The translations under genes and the position numbers were made by a program. Below the pieces are notes generated by a model. That model had not been told where the DNA came from and made no database searches. It saw only the letters and a program-made list of their open reading frames with translations. From positions 1,831,501 to 1,895,500 of the forward strand of contig JAXDDX010000059.1 of the NCBI GenBank assembly GCA_034670405.1: 64,000 nucleotides of DNA, given 5' to 3'. Positions 13,662 to 26,224 of this stretch are shown here, in pieces (within the stretch, counting starts at the first letter, position 1; every line of letters starts with the position of its first letter). This stretch comes from Hoplostethus atlanticus. Taxonomy: Eukaryota; Chordata; Actinopteri; Trachichthyiformes; Trachichthyidae.

Positions 13662-14011
13662 GTATGTTTGACTTAAAACTCTCTATTTCTTTCGGGGAGG
13701 GGGGGCGGTGTCTCTGGGAATGGCTGAGGTGGTTTCTGAAGGGGGCTGGATTTCCATGCATTGTCTTTGAGGTTTTTTGGGAGGAATTCTTCTACAAATT
13801 CTGTGACCCCCCACCCCTCATTGTTTAGGGGGAATAGGTTGCCAGCCCCCTTTTGTTTACCTCCCTCTCCCGCTTTCCCTCTAGCACCGCAACTTCTGCT
13901 TTTCACAGCATTTTGCATGAAAGTGGCAATCTGTGAGGATTACCCAGTTCGAGGGCTAAAAAGGATACTATAGCTTGGGTGCTAATTTGGACTCAAGGCA
14001 GAAGTGAAGAC

Positions 14012-16019
14012 ATGGGCTCTGTTTCTAACCAGGAATTTCCAGGTTAAGTAACAAAAATAATTTGAGTTTCCGTTCGGGTTAAAAAGTTAAAAGTAAAAAG
14101 TGCCTGCCTGATTGTGATGCAACATTTTCATTTAATTTGTTTACAAACGGACCATTCAATCAACATGTCTATCAATAAATTACATACTCTTTAGAATTTG
14201 GGATGTCGTATAGCCTCCAAAACTATATTTATATAGTTTCCATATAGCTGGAAATTCATGGCATATTTATTATTGTAGGCCTTGAATGCACGTGCTGTTC
14301 ATTTCCGTTCAGGAGTGTTTTTATTTAAATACAAAAAAGAAATGTTTGCCTATGCATTTTATTATATCGAAGTTGATAGCACAATCAAAACGAAAGAAAG
14401 AAAAAAGTTATTGGGCTTTCGAAACCGAAAAAAAACGCAGTTACTAAGATTTTGTGTCTTTGGGGTTGTTGTTTTTCGAGCACCGTGCGCGCCTTTGCCT
14501 AAACGTGGACTTTTGCAGCATTTTTCATTAAATATGTTTGAAATTGCAGGAGTGTGTAAGACCGAGGAAGATGAAGGTCCGAGTACCGAGGAGGATTCAC
14601 AGCCTTTCCACGGGGTAGGCGTGTGTAAGTGGTTCAACGTCCGCATGGGCTTCGGGTTTCTGTCCATGACCAGCCGGGAGGGAGTCCCACTGGAGGAACC
14701 GGTTGATGTGTTTGTCCATCAGGTAGGAAGGCTTTCTATTTGTATGTATAAGTTGTGGCTTTAAAGGAGTTGGTAGAGCTACGATACTAGGATAAACATG
14801 CAGCTGTACACTGCAAAAAATGTCCATTTAGTATTTCAATTGACAAACAAATGATGGGTTGAGTTAATTCACTTGTTTCCAGTGAGATTAGAGTCAAGAG
14901 TCAATATCTTGAAACATGGCAGATCGCTGCACTAGCGTCAAGAACAAGACACTCGGATCCAGAAAATTCACGAAACGATTTGTATTGAGAACAAATGAAA
15001 CTATCTTACATCGGCAGGCTTTTTCACCCGTTTGAAGAAAAGTGTTAAGACTCAATATGAGATGATATGCCTAGTTAAGGTGGATGTTTTTGCAGTGTAA
15101 TGGGTGTTGCTCCTCAGCAGAACACGTGTTGCAGGCTGAGGAGACCTGAACGGCTTCCCTCGTGGTTATCTAGTGGGACATTGATATGACCAGGGATGTA
15201 GTGGAGGGCTAAACCCACCCAACCCATGTCTTTCATAAGAGAGTTTATCCACCTTTTTATGCTAGGTAAACATATTAATGAAGGTACGTCATACATGTAC
15301 ATCATAGTATCAAACTGTGTAGGTTAGATAAAGATGGGGGGGGGGGTGTATCAATTAATCATATTCTGAAATTAATGGTTTTTCTTTATATTGGTATTTG
15401 TTTGCTTGCTTTGATGATGAATGCAAAGGTTCATATTTTTTATTTACCACTACATGATGGAAGCTTTTGGGCTAGAATTATTTATCACCTCATTGTACAT
15501 TTTTAGGAATTTTGGACCTCCTAAAATACACTGAAAATCTGCAACATACCCATTTCATTTTTTCATTGCTTTCTTTGTTCATTGAGTTGGCTGAACGCTG
15601 CAGTGTGATGAATACAACACATCGGTTGCATCACTTAGATTTTACAAGAAAGACGCTGTTTTCTCAAACAAGCTCTGTGTGCAGAGTCGTGGACACTGTG
15701 TTGGTGGTAAACATCTGTAGATACTCTGGTAGGCCTACTGTTCTACTTGATCCAGTGTACCAATGGCGTTTTTGCATTTCTTTCTCTCGTGCTGACCTGA
15801 GGCATTGATGGAAAACTACTCGGTTCATCCAGGTTTGGCCAAAGCCTTTGGTAATATGCTGGTGGGGGGTGCTTTTCCCTCCTAGTTCTCATGTGAGTGA
15901 GCCCTTCCATGGCTGTCTGATAAGATAAAGGCTTAGCATCTGAATTAGTGGAGTCCCCACTAGCTGCTCATTCACCTCAGGTTCCTGTCATAAAGTGATT
16001 AAAGGCTCTTTGCTGTCTG

Positions 16020-16059
<40 letters not shown>

Positions 16060-19000
16060 ATAGTTGTAAGGAGGGAGGGTGATTTTGGGGTGATCTTGCA
16101 TTTTCCTTCCCCTCACCACCGTGCCACCACCCATCAACACCCCCAGCTGTGGAGGCATTTGTGTTTCCTTTTCAGAGATGCAGCTTTTTACCTCTGATCT
16201 AACTGCTTCCACATATGTAGGTCTCTCCCCATTTTATGTAATATATCTTATTTTCTGTTAAAGGTCTAATTTGCAACGCTTCACACGATCCAGTTTAGAA
16301 CTTGTAAAGAGTTCAGACTTCACTCTAACTATCCCTGCAATCTGCTTTCTGGTAAGGCCGGGGTTTATGAAGATGCACGTGTGAACATTTGTTTAATTTT
16401 TCAGTTGAACAGTTGTGAATGGGTTATGTTTGACTAGACACAGGAAGTCGGTTTCTGATGACTCATATTGCAAACTTGAAAAGTTGAGTTGAACCGGTGA
16501 TAGAAACTTGGACGTGATGCTCCATTACTTTCAAAATTGTGTAGTTGTCTTTATTGGAACGAAAGGGTGTTAGCTGGCATAATGCCTTATGAATCATGCC
16601 ATTAACTGATATGCTGATTGGAATGACCATGAAGTAACTAAAGTAAATAATTTTGACATTAAAGCAATTTGATTATTGCACCACAATCTTCATAGGAAGC
16701 TTGAGCTGAGAAAGCAGAGCCCCTGGGACTCTGATCTAGAGTCCAAACCTCACGTTGTGAACACTGTCCACTGCTAACCATTTTACTTTAGCCATGTCCT
16801 CATACTGTTGACAGCTCTCATCATATCTGCAAGAGGACCGTATCCAATGATTTCCTCCCCTTTCGTCACCAGGAAAGATAGAAGCACGCGTGCCAGTGAT
16901 GGATGTATGGGGGTTATGGCAACGGCAAGACCCTGGCCCTAAAATTAGTGGCCGCGTGTCAGGGAACATTAACTCCCAGGGTCCACTGGCCTTTGTGAAC
17001 GTGGACAATAGGCCCATGCATCCCAATGAAGCACTCCCTTCGGCCGTGACCGAGCCCCTCTTTGTCTCAGCGGCAATCATCCCATTGTCCTTCACAGCCC
17101 TGATGTCTTTCTCTGTCTCACTCGACTTCCAGACCTGTTGTGGGCAGAGATTACAGTAGACCCCGGTATCGCACCTACACCTCACCATCAGGGTCTTCAG
17201 CTTAAAGAACATACCTTGGTCCTATACCTGTCTGTAAATAACTAACTTTTGTGACGTGGGCAAGTGGCTGGGGATTGTCCTTTATGGGGGTGGGGAAAGT
17301 CACACATGTGAGAGGAAGTGGGTTAACGGTCACCAGCATGGAAGCACAATGGGACCAGGACCTCCATGCTGCCACTCAAATATTATTCACTCCCTCTCCC
17401 ATCTGCATTCATCTGTTAAAAACATCAGATTAGAGATGATGGTGCTGCTTTCATTTTGTTGCCACATGAGATGCCTGTGTGCTAGTTAGCAGCAGCAGGG
17501 GTTTGAATGGTTGCATGGATTTTGGAGACTATACCAGTGGTCTTTATTGGACGATAAATCTGAAATTGAGTTGAGTAATAGACTGCAACAGTGCAGAGAT
17601 GTTTAGTATATTTCACTTCCTCTAGCTTCTAAAATATAACTTTGTCTTAAAGGATTCAGCTGTCACGGTTTAAGTTTTTCCATTGTTGTAAATATGACGA
17701 TTGACGTTCAACAAAAGAAAATCCTGTGCTCTGAGATCCGCTTTAGTGAGCTTGCTTTGACTACTGGTGGTTTTGAGAAATGCTGAATGGAGACCATTGA
17801 CTGCTCTGGATAGACAGATGTTCATTCACTCACAGACACGAAAAGAAAAATAGCATTCATGATTATAGAAACAAACATGTTTCATCAAGGATTTTCATAT
17901 CAATTACAACTGTTTGACATATTTGTGGCAGTTGAATGTCCCCATCCAACCAAGGGGGGTTGTCTCTAGCTTTTTTGTCTTAATGCACACCATGCCTTCT
18001 CTCCATGCTGTTTCCTCTCCTTGCTCAGATGGTTCCTCTTCAGCATAGGCTACTAGTCTTTCCAAGGTCACATCAGGTGAATGTAGTGGAATTGGATATG
18101 ACATGGTCGGGAGGCTAGATTGCTTTATACACTTGGCATACTCAAACACAATTTTTACAGGTCCATTGTTCCACCTTACTGATTAATGCCACTATAAATG
18201 GTTTGATTGATTGTGAATGAGGAACTTGGTCAGTGTCTGCCTTGCTGCCATTCACCTAACAAGCTGTGAAATGAAATCACGAAGAAGATGTCACCTATTC
18301 AGGCACTGATATCAAAGGGAGACATCAATCATTTAGACCAGGAGTGCTGGCCCCCAACTTTTATCTTGCATGGCTCTTTGCCAAACAACTATCCAAGGAA
18401 TGTCCCCGTGACCCCCAACCCCCCAGCGCTGCAAGCCCCCTTCCCTTCTCACCCCACCCCCAGCCCTAGCACTATCCCCTGCATCCTGCAGTTTAGTGGT
18501 GGTGGTCAGTGTGTTAGTGGAGCTTTGTGATGTGGGTGGGAAGAGGGCTGGGGGTGGGGGCAGCAGTGCGGAATGCTGTTCCTCCGGAGGGGGGATGGGT
18601 TGAAGGTTATCCTCATCAGGTTTACCACTCAAACACAGAAAAAAAGACACGCAAGTATTAGGCAACAGCACCTTTATGCAGGGTAATGGGGGCAAACTGT
18701 CTCACTGGCAGAGTGAGAACAGCAAGCATTGTAGTACTTGTTTATTTATCAGGCGAGACATAATGACGACCTTAAAATACCAGATGCCTGATAAGTCCTA
18801 TCACTTCACGCGGTGAAGATTGGGTGGGGGTTGTGTTCAAAGGTCAAAGTCTCCACAGGCTCATTGTTGAGTTGATTTGGTCACTGACGCTATAATATGT
18901 TGTATTTTTTTATCACGTTGCCATCATTATGTATGTCACACTCTTAAGATGCAGCAATTTTGAGTTATCTTTTTGTGAGACGTGTAAAAGGGTTAAAGAC

Positions 19001-22000
19001 AGATTGGTCTCTTGCTGATGTGTGTCTACAATGAAAACAACATTATGATACTGAATCCTCTCCCCCTGTCCCATCCAGAGCAAGCTGCACATGGAAGGCT
19101 TCCGCAGCCTGAAGGAAAGTGAAGCGGTCGAGTTCAGCTTCAAGAAGTCGTCAAAGGGCCTGGAGTCCCAAAGAGTCACGGGACCAGGGGGCATCCACTG
19201 TGTGGGCAGCGAGAGGAGACCCAAGGGCAAGAACGTCCAGAAACGGCGTTCCAAAGGAGATAGGTAAGTGAGGATGTCCTCTCTTTAAGGTCCAACCTGG
19301 GAAAGCAAACATTTAGAAATGGTTAAGAAAGAAAGCGGCAATGTCAAATGAACTGGATTACTTATTTGGAGGTAATCATGGTGATATATATTTGTCAAGT
19401 CAACTGTGAAAATGAGGATTGTGCATTATTCTATAGCCTCTGTGAGCTGCTTTCTAATGGCGTGCTTCGTTATGTTGCCTCCCTGCTGCTTTGGGTGCAT
19501 AACTTATCAATAACAGAAGGTATTTTGCAGAGAATCAAGCCTGCAAACTCCTAAATTGAACAACCAGTTCAAGGCTACTGTTTTTTTCTTTGCCAGCATT
19601 AGAAGATTTCACTCCTTAATTTCACTGCAGTATATTGAGATGGTCTTACATAGTCTTTTTAAGACATTTTCTGTAGATACAAATAATATATGCACTGTGT
19701 TATAGAACTGGAAATCACAGCTACATTCAGTTTTACACAGATCTCATGTAAACCAGCATGTTAGGGACCCTTGAATGGTGGAAAGCTAAATGTTTTCAAT
19801 CTGTGAACACTCATTGTAGCGTGCAATTTGGATCAGATGTATAATGGTGTTTTAGTTTCGGCCTATTTTCCTTCCTCTCCCTTGACCCCAACCCCCACCG
19901 CTGGTCCTAGCTAGGGTCACACCAGCAGGCTTGACGTGTGACCTGGATCAATAAACTGTTTAAATCTGTAGGCCCCGAGTGGATTCACACCCACTGACCC
20001 ACTTTCTGTTTTGTAGCTCCAAAACCCAACTAGCAACCAATACTGTACTGGACTTCCCTCATTGTTTTTGTTTTCCTTTAGAGAATCAGGAACATCCACT
20101 TATGTTTGTTTTCAGTAGTAGCCTACTACATGTGATAGCAGTAGCCTACTACATGTCCCTGCAGGTTTCATGACTCCAGGACCAATGAAAACAAATCAAA
20201 ATCCATTATAAAATCTCAAAATCATATGCTGGTCAATCTGAAAATGCATGGTGGCTGCATTGGAGAGTTTTTTTTCATCCGGCGACAACAATGTGCAAGC
20301 AAGAGAAAGAAAGCAAGAGTTAAGGGGCCCATCATTTTCAGTGGTTCTTTGAATATCAATATAGCGCAGGGTTAGAGGTGTATCAACTTCACCCCCCCTG
20401 TCAGTTGTGATTAGAGCCAGAGAGTAGTCGGTGTGAGAACGGAGATCATTACCGCCTCAAAGAGTCCTGGGAGGCCCACTGTGGCTCAATAACTCTCCCC
20501 AGAGCACACTGATGCTTGCAGCAGTTATCATTCCCCTCTAGCAGATTTCATTATGCCATGGTGGGTGGTGTTTAATAGTTTGGTTTGGTTTATGATTTAT
20601 ATCACATATTTAGATTTTTTTTTTTTTTTTTTTACATTGGTAAGGTTATGATCAATCAATGAATAGACATTTTTTGGCAGCAGTAACTGATATGCTGTTT
20701 TATTCTATTTTGTGAAATAGCAAGCAGGGCTGATGCTGCGTTTTTTTTGTGTTTATTTGTTTGCTTTTGACAGTGGTCTAATAATAATAAACTTTATTTG
20801 TCTTTACGACAGTACGCCACCAATGCAAACCACTGTTTCTCAGTCCGCATTTCATAGACCGCCATAGTGAGTTTATATATGACTCAGGGAGGGAAAAAGC
20901 TCCTGTCCATTTAATTGATAACAGATGCAAGAGCCCAGGCAGGGGGGGGTGAAAGGTCACTGTTGTCATGGCAACAGTGTATGAGTAAATGCAAAGGGTT
21001 GGGGGCTGGGATTGGATTGGGGGTTAGAGAACCGAGGAAGGGGGTGTGGGGGTCAGAGTTCAGAGGTCATTACTGCAGCTTTTTTAGACAAAGGAGCACT
21101 TCCCCTTCCCTGCACTCTCTCCCTGATCGATGCCGATGTAGGGAGCTTCTGTGATGGCGTAGACCTTGACGCCACCCCAGTGGCCACTGGTACAAAGACA
21201 CACTGACCCCTTGGCAGCCGTCCTGTCCAAACCTCATCTGCTGCTACAATGGTGGAAGGGGGTCCACAGTGGCACTAACCGACCGCCCCACGCCCACTAC
21301 CCATCTGTCTTCCGCCCCTGCACGCGTGGCCATTCTGCAGCTCATGTTTGAACAGAGGTGTTTGATGGCACCCCTGATGGCTACCACTGACCCCCTCACT
21401 GTGTTCACTATTTCAGTTCAATGCCGATGAAATTGATCTCTCACTTCGGTACAGCAGAATGAAATGGGATGCCTAATTTCAGCATAGCCGAACTGACAGG
21501 GCGATCTATTTATAATACCTGGAGATGCTATGGAACATGATAACCGGTCCCTTGCAAAGTTGGAACACTGCCATAGTACTAAAAATATGAAAAGTGAATT
21601 ATTTTCATTCAGCAGCACACTTGATTATGATCTACACCACAGTGACTAGCTATATAACCCCTCCAGAAACCCCTGCTTTCCTGACGGCTTGCCACTAAGC
21701 AGGTCTCACAACTTCTGGAGTGATGTTAAACATCTAAGAAATGACGTGGTGTGTCATATAATGTATCAATCTGGTTCACTCTTGAGAAAGCAGAGCAGCG
21801 TGACCTGGAATGCCCTTGCAAGATTTATAGCTAGTTTCAAACCAGTCCAAATATTGCCATCTTGTGGCCAACAGGTGCCAATAAGGCAAATATTACATCT
21901 GTCATGATGATGATGACTGAATGCTCTTTCTCTCTCCTCTTGTAGGTGCTACAACTGTGGAGGCCTGGACCACCATGCCAAAGAGTGCAAACTACCACCC

Positions 22001-22165
22001 CAGCCCAAGAAGTGCCATTTCTGCCAGAGCATTGACCACATGGTCGCCAACTGCCCAATCAAAGCACAGCAGTCCTCACCAGGTTCTCAGGGAAAACCAT
22101 CCTCCTTGAAAGGGGATGAGGAGGAGCACAGCCACTCGGCACCGCCTCCTGAGACCTCTGATTGA
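14012..22165 (+). CDS. lin28a: Lin-28 homolog A, RNA-binding inhibitor of let-7 maturation
   Basis: LIN28A binds the terminal loop of let-7 precursors, blocks their processing and promotes TUT4/7 uridylylation; it also binds many mRNAs in stem and germ cells. Coding exons are 14012-14042, 14550-14722, 19079-19263 and 21946-22165; phases agree and give 202 aa, the usual length. I chose the start because MGSVSNQEFPG matches LIN28A N-termini. The cold-shock domain spans about residues 33-105, with the KWFNVRMGFGFLSM core. Two CCHC zinc knuckles follow: CYNCGGLDHHAKEC (131-144) and CHFCQSIDHMVANC (153-166), joined by a KLPPQPKK linker. All cysteines and histidines are intact. The tail is acidic and ends in ETSD. 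The gene is divergent from maneal, and its long 3'UTR carries let-7 and miR-125 sites. Confidence 0.97.
14723..19078 (+). other. lin28a intron 2
   Basis: This 4.4-kb intron contains a (TG)n tract at 16023-16057, a poly-G run near 15338 and low-complexity C/G-rich DNA around 18.4-18.6 kb. An antisense frame of 158 codons (17212-16736) is open but resembles no family I know. I see no transposon ends here. Confidence 0.6.
16023..16057. repeat. (TG)n microsatellite
   Basis: About 35 bases of pure TG dinucleotide within lin28a intron 2. Confidence 0.95.
19264..21945 (+). other. lin28a intron 3
   Basis: No exon is supported between lin28a exons 3 and 4. It contains a poly-T run near 20617-20632 and a short direct repeat of gtagcctactacatgt around 20120-20158. 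The remainder is unremarkable unique-looking sequence. Confidence 0.6.
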
Positions 22166-22276
22166 ACAAGGAAATGTGCAGCAAGGAAGCCGGGGAAGCA
22201 CAGAGGCCAATCAAACTGCTTTGCTGGAGAGATGGGACACAGGATCCATTTCACCTGTTGAAGCCGCTTTTGGAAG

Positions 22277-22283
22277 TACCTCA
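22277..22283 (+). promoter_or_regulatory. let-7 seed match (7mer-A1) in lin28a 3'UTR
   Basis: tacctca pairs with let-7 seed positions 2-7 plus the A opposite position 1. It lies 112 bases after the stop codon. Confidence 0.55.
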
Positions 22284-22911
22284 GGTTGAAAAAATATTGC
22301 TCATGAAGAATGTTGCTGAAGTTGTTGTTTTCATTTGGTGTAACACTCAGGAATACTGCTGTACTATTGCACTCAGGAAGCCTTCTAATTGTATTAATCA
22401 CTGCTGTTGATTATGGGGTTTAAGATTGTAACGAATTATGCCACATAACAGTTTATTGTGGTGATTTTTTTTGTTTTGTAGGACCTGTATTTTCCTTTAC
22501 GTGATGCTGTGCCTCTATTGTGGGCATTACACCTCTTCTTTTGCATAACACTGCGTTAGATCACTTGAATCACTGTGTTAAGTATATAGTTACACTTTTG
22601 CTGCCTTACCATTTTGTCTCTTTCCTGATTGTTACACCTCACTATCCGACAAGGCAGAGATGTGACAGTACCTCTGTAATGAATGTTAGTTTGCATATCG
22701 CATGGGGAATGGGCGGGTATGTGAAAACACATGGGATGGGGTTTAGGGTATAGCTATAGGCAATGTATTGGCATCTGCCAATATTGTAAGTGACCATCCA
22801 GATTTCCTGGGGCCAAATGAATGTCAGACCCGAAGTCTTTGCCAGCTTCTGGTTGGAGTTATTTGTGTCATTTCATTGATTTTTTGGTTCAGCATTTTGC
22901 TGGTTGCCAGT

Positions 22912-22919
22912 CTACCTCA
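22912..22919 (+). promoter_or_regulatory. let-7 seed match (8mer) in lin28a 3'UTR
   Basis: ctacctca is the full 8mer complement to the let-7 seed, about 750 bases after the stop codon. LIN28 and let-7 repress each other in animals, so this site is expected to matter. Confidence 0.7.
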
Positions 22920-24274
22920 TTGGTGCGTGTTTGGTCTGCTACTAAACTGTTATCCTGTCCACTGACAGTAAACCAAATATTCTCTGTACAGTTTTTGGAG
23001 ATTGTGATGTAAATCGGGATTAAATCAAATCCTTTTTGCACTACAGTATATACGTAGGAGTGTCGTTAGTACCAACATACTTACAAAACCTCTGGGAACT
23101 GGAAGCATTACCTAAATCATCTTCCCAGTGGCAGTATGTTCTCATATGTCTCATGCTGCTGTGAAAAATACTGCTACTTTGTAAGTACTTCCATTTGGAT
23201 TTGATAGAATTCCAACCAATGTGATACTCTACCCAATACATGTACAACACCACCTCTACTAAGATACTTGACATGGGCTGAGTTACTGAGTGGTTCAGCT
23301 AGCTCTCCTCTTGATACTTGAATAAACTAAGGCAGAATCAGACATGATGTTGCTAGTGGGAAGGCTGGTGTTTTTGTTTTCATCCAGTGCAGTCCATTAC
23401 TAGGTAGCTATTTAGGACATTACCTCCTATAGCCCTTTTGTAGGGTGATAGTTCAGGAACACCAACCCTGCATGGAGGAGCATGTAGAACTAGCTAGCTA
23501 TTCAGCATTTTACTCCCGTTTTACAGGAGAAGCTGACAAGACTTTAACACCCAATTAATATATATGTAAAATTATTTTAAAGCCTTTTAAAAATCATACT
23601 AATTTATTTTCATCCAAGTGTGCTGCAGCTTCTCCTTTCGCTCCTTTTTTAAGCCCTCTTTGCGATGAATGTTCTACTAGACATCAGAAGACTGCCGAAT
23701 GTCATTCAAAGCTACATTTTACTTGAGAATTTATTTGGGAAACACATTTTTAACATCAAGGTACTCATATTACTATGTAAATATCAATATATGTACTTGG
23801 TAACTATTGTTTTGCTACATCGTTTTCACTGTAAATCATTGTCACTGTCTTTAATAACTGCAGTTTGAATTCAGTGTACTAATTATTACATTACAAGAGT
23901 TACGATGTACATACTGAGCGGGTACATAGTATTATGCAGGCTTATGTGAACTGTCACTTTGTTTTATTTCCTTTGCCTTGTATGATTTTTTCTCTCTCTT
24001 TTTATGCACAATGAACCTGCCAGAAGGGGGACCCATTGTGATACCTCTCTATCTATGCCAAAACCAATGCAATGTTACTCTGCACTTATCATGTGTAAGA
24101 TGCATTAATTTCCTTTCTATTCAGTTGAATCTTTTTTGTGTTCCATATTTTTATACCTTTTTCTTTTTTAGACTTTGATAAACCTCATACAGTTGATTGC
24201 TGGTGGCAAAAAAAGAAAAAAAAATAGTAGAACCTCCACTCTCAGGCTTGTCTCAGGAATTGCCAATCTGAAAA

Positions 24275-24282
24275 CTCAGGGA
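24275..24282 (+). promoter_or_regulatory. miR-125/lin-4 seed match (8mer) in lin28a 3'UTR
   Basis: ctcaggga is the full 8mer complement to the miR-125 (lin-4) seed. Regulation of lin-28 by lin-4/miR-125 is conserved from worms to vertebrates. Confidence 0.65.
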
Positions 24283-25419
24283 ATACTTCAGATTGTTTGG
24301 AAGGAGCCGGGGAGTGTTCATTCATGACAAAGTATAGGGATGCAATGCAACATCTGTATGACGTTTGGTGTGACGCAAAGGACAAGGGTGCCAAAGTAAT
24401 ATGGACTTGGTAGTGTCCGCTTTTGAATGTCCAACAGTAGAAGTCCTCTCTGCTCATCCACCGCAAATACAAAGATTGTGTGAAACAGTTTTATGTCTTG
24501 TCATTGAGATTTACCGGCTTTTTGACTTTTATGTACTCAGAATTTGTCAACTTATCATGCACATGGTCTGCTGATGTTCTTTATTTTCTTGTCTTTGACA
24601 TAACATGCCATGATATGAAGAAAATGTTCCACTATTATTGTATTTTTCCTCTATAATCGTTGTAGATGGGGATGTAGTAGAATATTGTTAAGGGATTGGG
24701 GCTAGTAGTATATACATCGGGGTTGTCTCGTCTCAATACATGGCCAATACATGGTATTTCAGACTATCAATGCTTATGACAAAAAAGAATGTGTCATGGA
24801 TGACTTACTTAACTTCAGATCTTGTTTCATACGAAGATTCTGCTGTCGGGTGGTGGGATACAAGTTTTCCAAGTTTAAAGATTACATAAGCAATACTTTG
24901 TTTTTAAAAATCTGGTCAGGATATGAATGGAAGGAGAAAGATGGTTGAAGCAAATGCTCTGACTTGGTGGAACTGTTTACTTTTCTCAACATGTTTAAAT
25001 TCAATTTACTGCTCAGGATTGCAGTACCAACAGGATCCCCTAACTTAAATACTTTCCACTCTTCGCATTAAAAAGGGACACACCAAGAGGACTTTTGTTT
25101 ATCAGTCTCTCTCTTTTTTTTTTTTTTGTTTTAAATCTGTAAAACCATTGAATATCTCATCAGTCAAACTCAAGATCGATTACAATTCTACTTATTTTGA
25201 TACCCATCGTTGGATGAAAGTGTAAAAGTGGTGTATTGTAATGTTTGCAATATTCTGCTGTATATACCTTAGTCTCATTTGAAAACAAAAGTCCATGCAA
25301 GACGTTCTAATCTCAACAAACCTGTTTGACTCCCCAGTGATGTGTTATTGTTATTTGATTGTTGGGTGTTAGATGGGTTAGAAATACCTTAAAAATCCAA
25401 GGACATATAAGGTTATGTG

Positions 25420-25426
25420 CTCAGGG
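25420..25426 (+). promoter_or_regulatory. Second miR-125/lin-4 seed match (7mer-m8)
   Basis: ctcaggg matches seed positions 2-8 of miR-125 but is followed by c, so it is weaker than the site at 24275. Confidence 0.5.
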
Positions 25427-25790
25427 CAACATTTTAAGCACATAAAAGCATATTGTATCACACTTTACCTTGTGTTTTGCATGTGCTTTTTATGTTGCAT
25501 CTTGTTTGTGACCATCAGCCATTTCATTTGTGATGTTGTATCTCTGGTGTAAATGGCTGAAGCTACTTCCAAAAATGTGCATTTATTACTGAAGAATGTA
25601 TCAAAGTTTACTGCCATGAAACTACATTTAACTTGATCTCAGGCAATTTAATGGCCAGTTTGTCAATGGTAAGCAGCATGTAGGCTATTACTGTGATTAT
25701 GTTTCTATATGTAAAGTTCTGCTCCATTTCCTAATAAATATGTCAATATTCACATGTTTTTCATGCCTGTTTGTCTTCCTTCTTTTACAA

Positions 25791-26224
25791 CAGGGGTTCC
25801 CAAACTTTTTCATCTCAAGGAAAAGTTTGTATTTCTCAAGTTCTGTATTAGACCATGAACCCCCATTTGATTTTGCCCTAAGGAACACCAACTAACTAAG
25901 TTTTATTTTAATAGATATGAATTAATACATAATTATATAACTGTCTATAGTGTGGGTGGGGAGGCAACAGTGGGGTAAAACGTCTGAATTAGTTTGACTT
26001 GGTGGATGACATTAGACATAAATAACAAATAAATAGTATTAAGGGAAATGCATAACAAAAATATATATAACATCTAAAGCCATGGTCAATGTATTTGCTC
26101 TTTGTTCAATCTTCTATGGAGTGAGAAAACAGTGAAAATAAACAATTCCTCATTTTGCTGGGAACCACCTGGAACCCCCTCAACGACCCCTGCTGTTCCC
26201 CAGACCCCACTTTGGGAACCACTG
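25791..26224. mobile_element. Non-autonomous hAT-like (Charlie-type) DNA element
   Basis: The left end caggggttcccaaac and the right end tttgggaaccactg are imperfect inverted repeats of the type found on Charlie/hAT elements. The 434-bp body has no transposase frame. The flanking 8-mers ttttacaa and cccttgaa do not match, so the target duplication has decayed or the boundary is slightly off. Confidence 0.6.

Larger units (their letters stand above)
22166..25755 (+). other. lin28a: lin28a 3' untranslated region (inferred)
   Basis: No other gene begins before about 26.8 kb. The stretch is AT-rich like vertebrate 3'UTRs, and a canonical aataaa at 25733-25738 would end it, giving about 3.6 kb. 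Long 3'UTRs with microRNA sites are known for LIN28 genes. Earlier aataaa words (for example near 23321) could produce shorter forms. Candidate sites for let-7, miR-125 and miR-430 (gcactta at 24082-24088) lie inside. The exact 3' end is inferred. Confidence 0.65.

Noticed and set aside
14282..14764. 160-codon plus-strand frame starting in lin28a intron 1
   Set aside because: Only its end (14550-14722) is real exon 2; the first 89 codons are intron read-through, ended by a clear tgcag acceptor.
18333..18695. 120-codon minus-strand frame in lin28a intron 2
   Set aside because: Low-complexity Pro/Gly-rich translation of C/G-rich DNA without splice signals.
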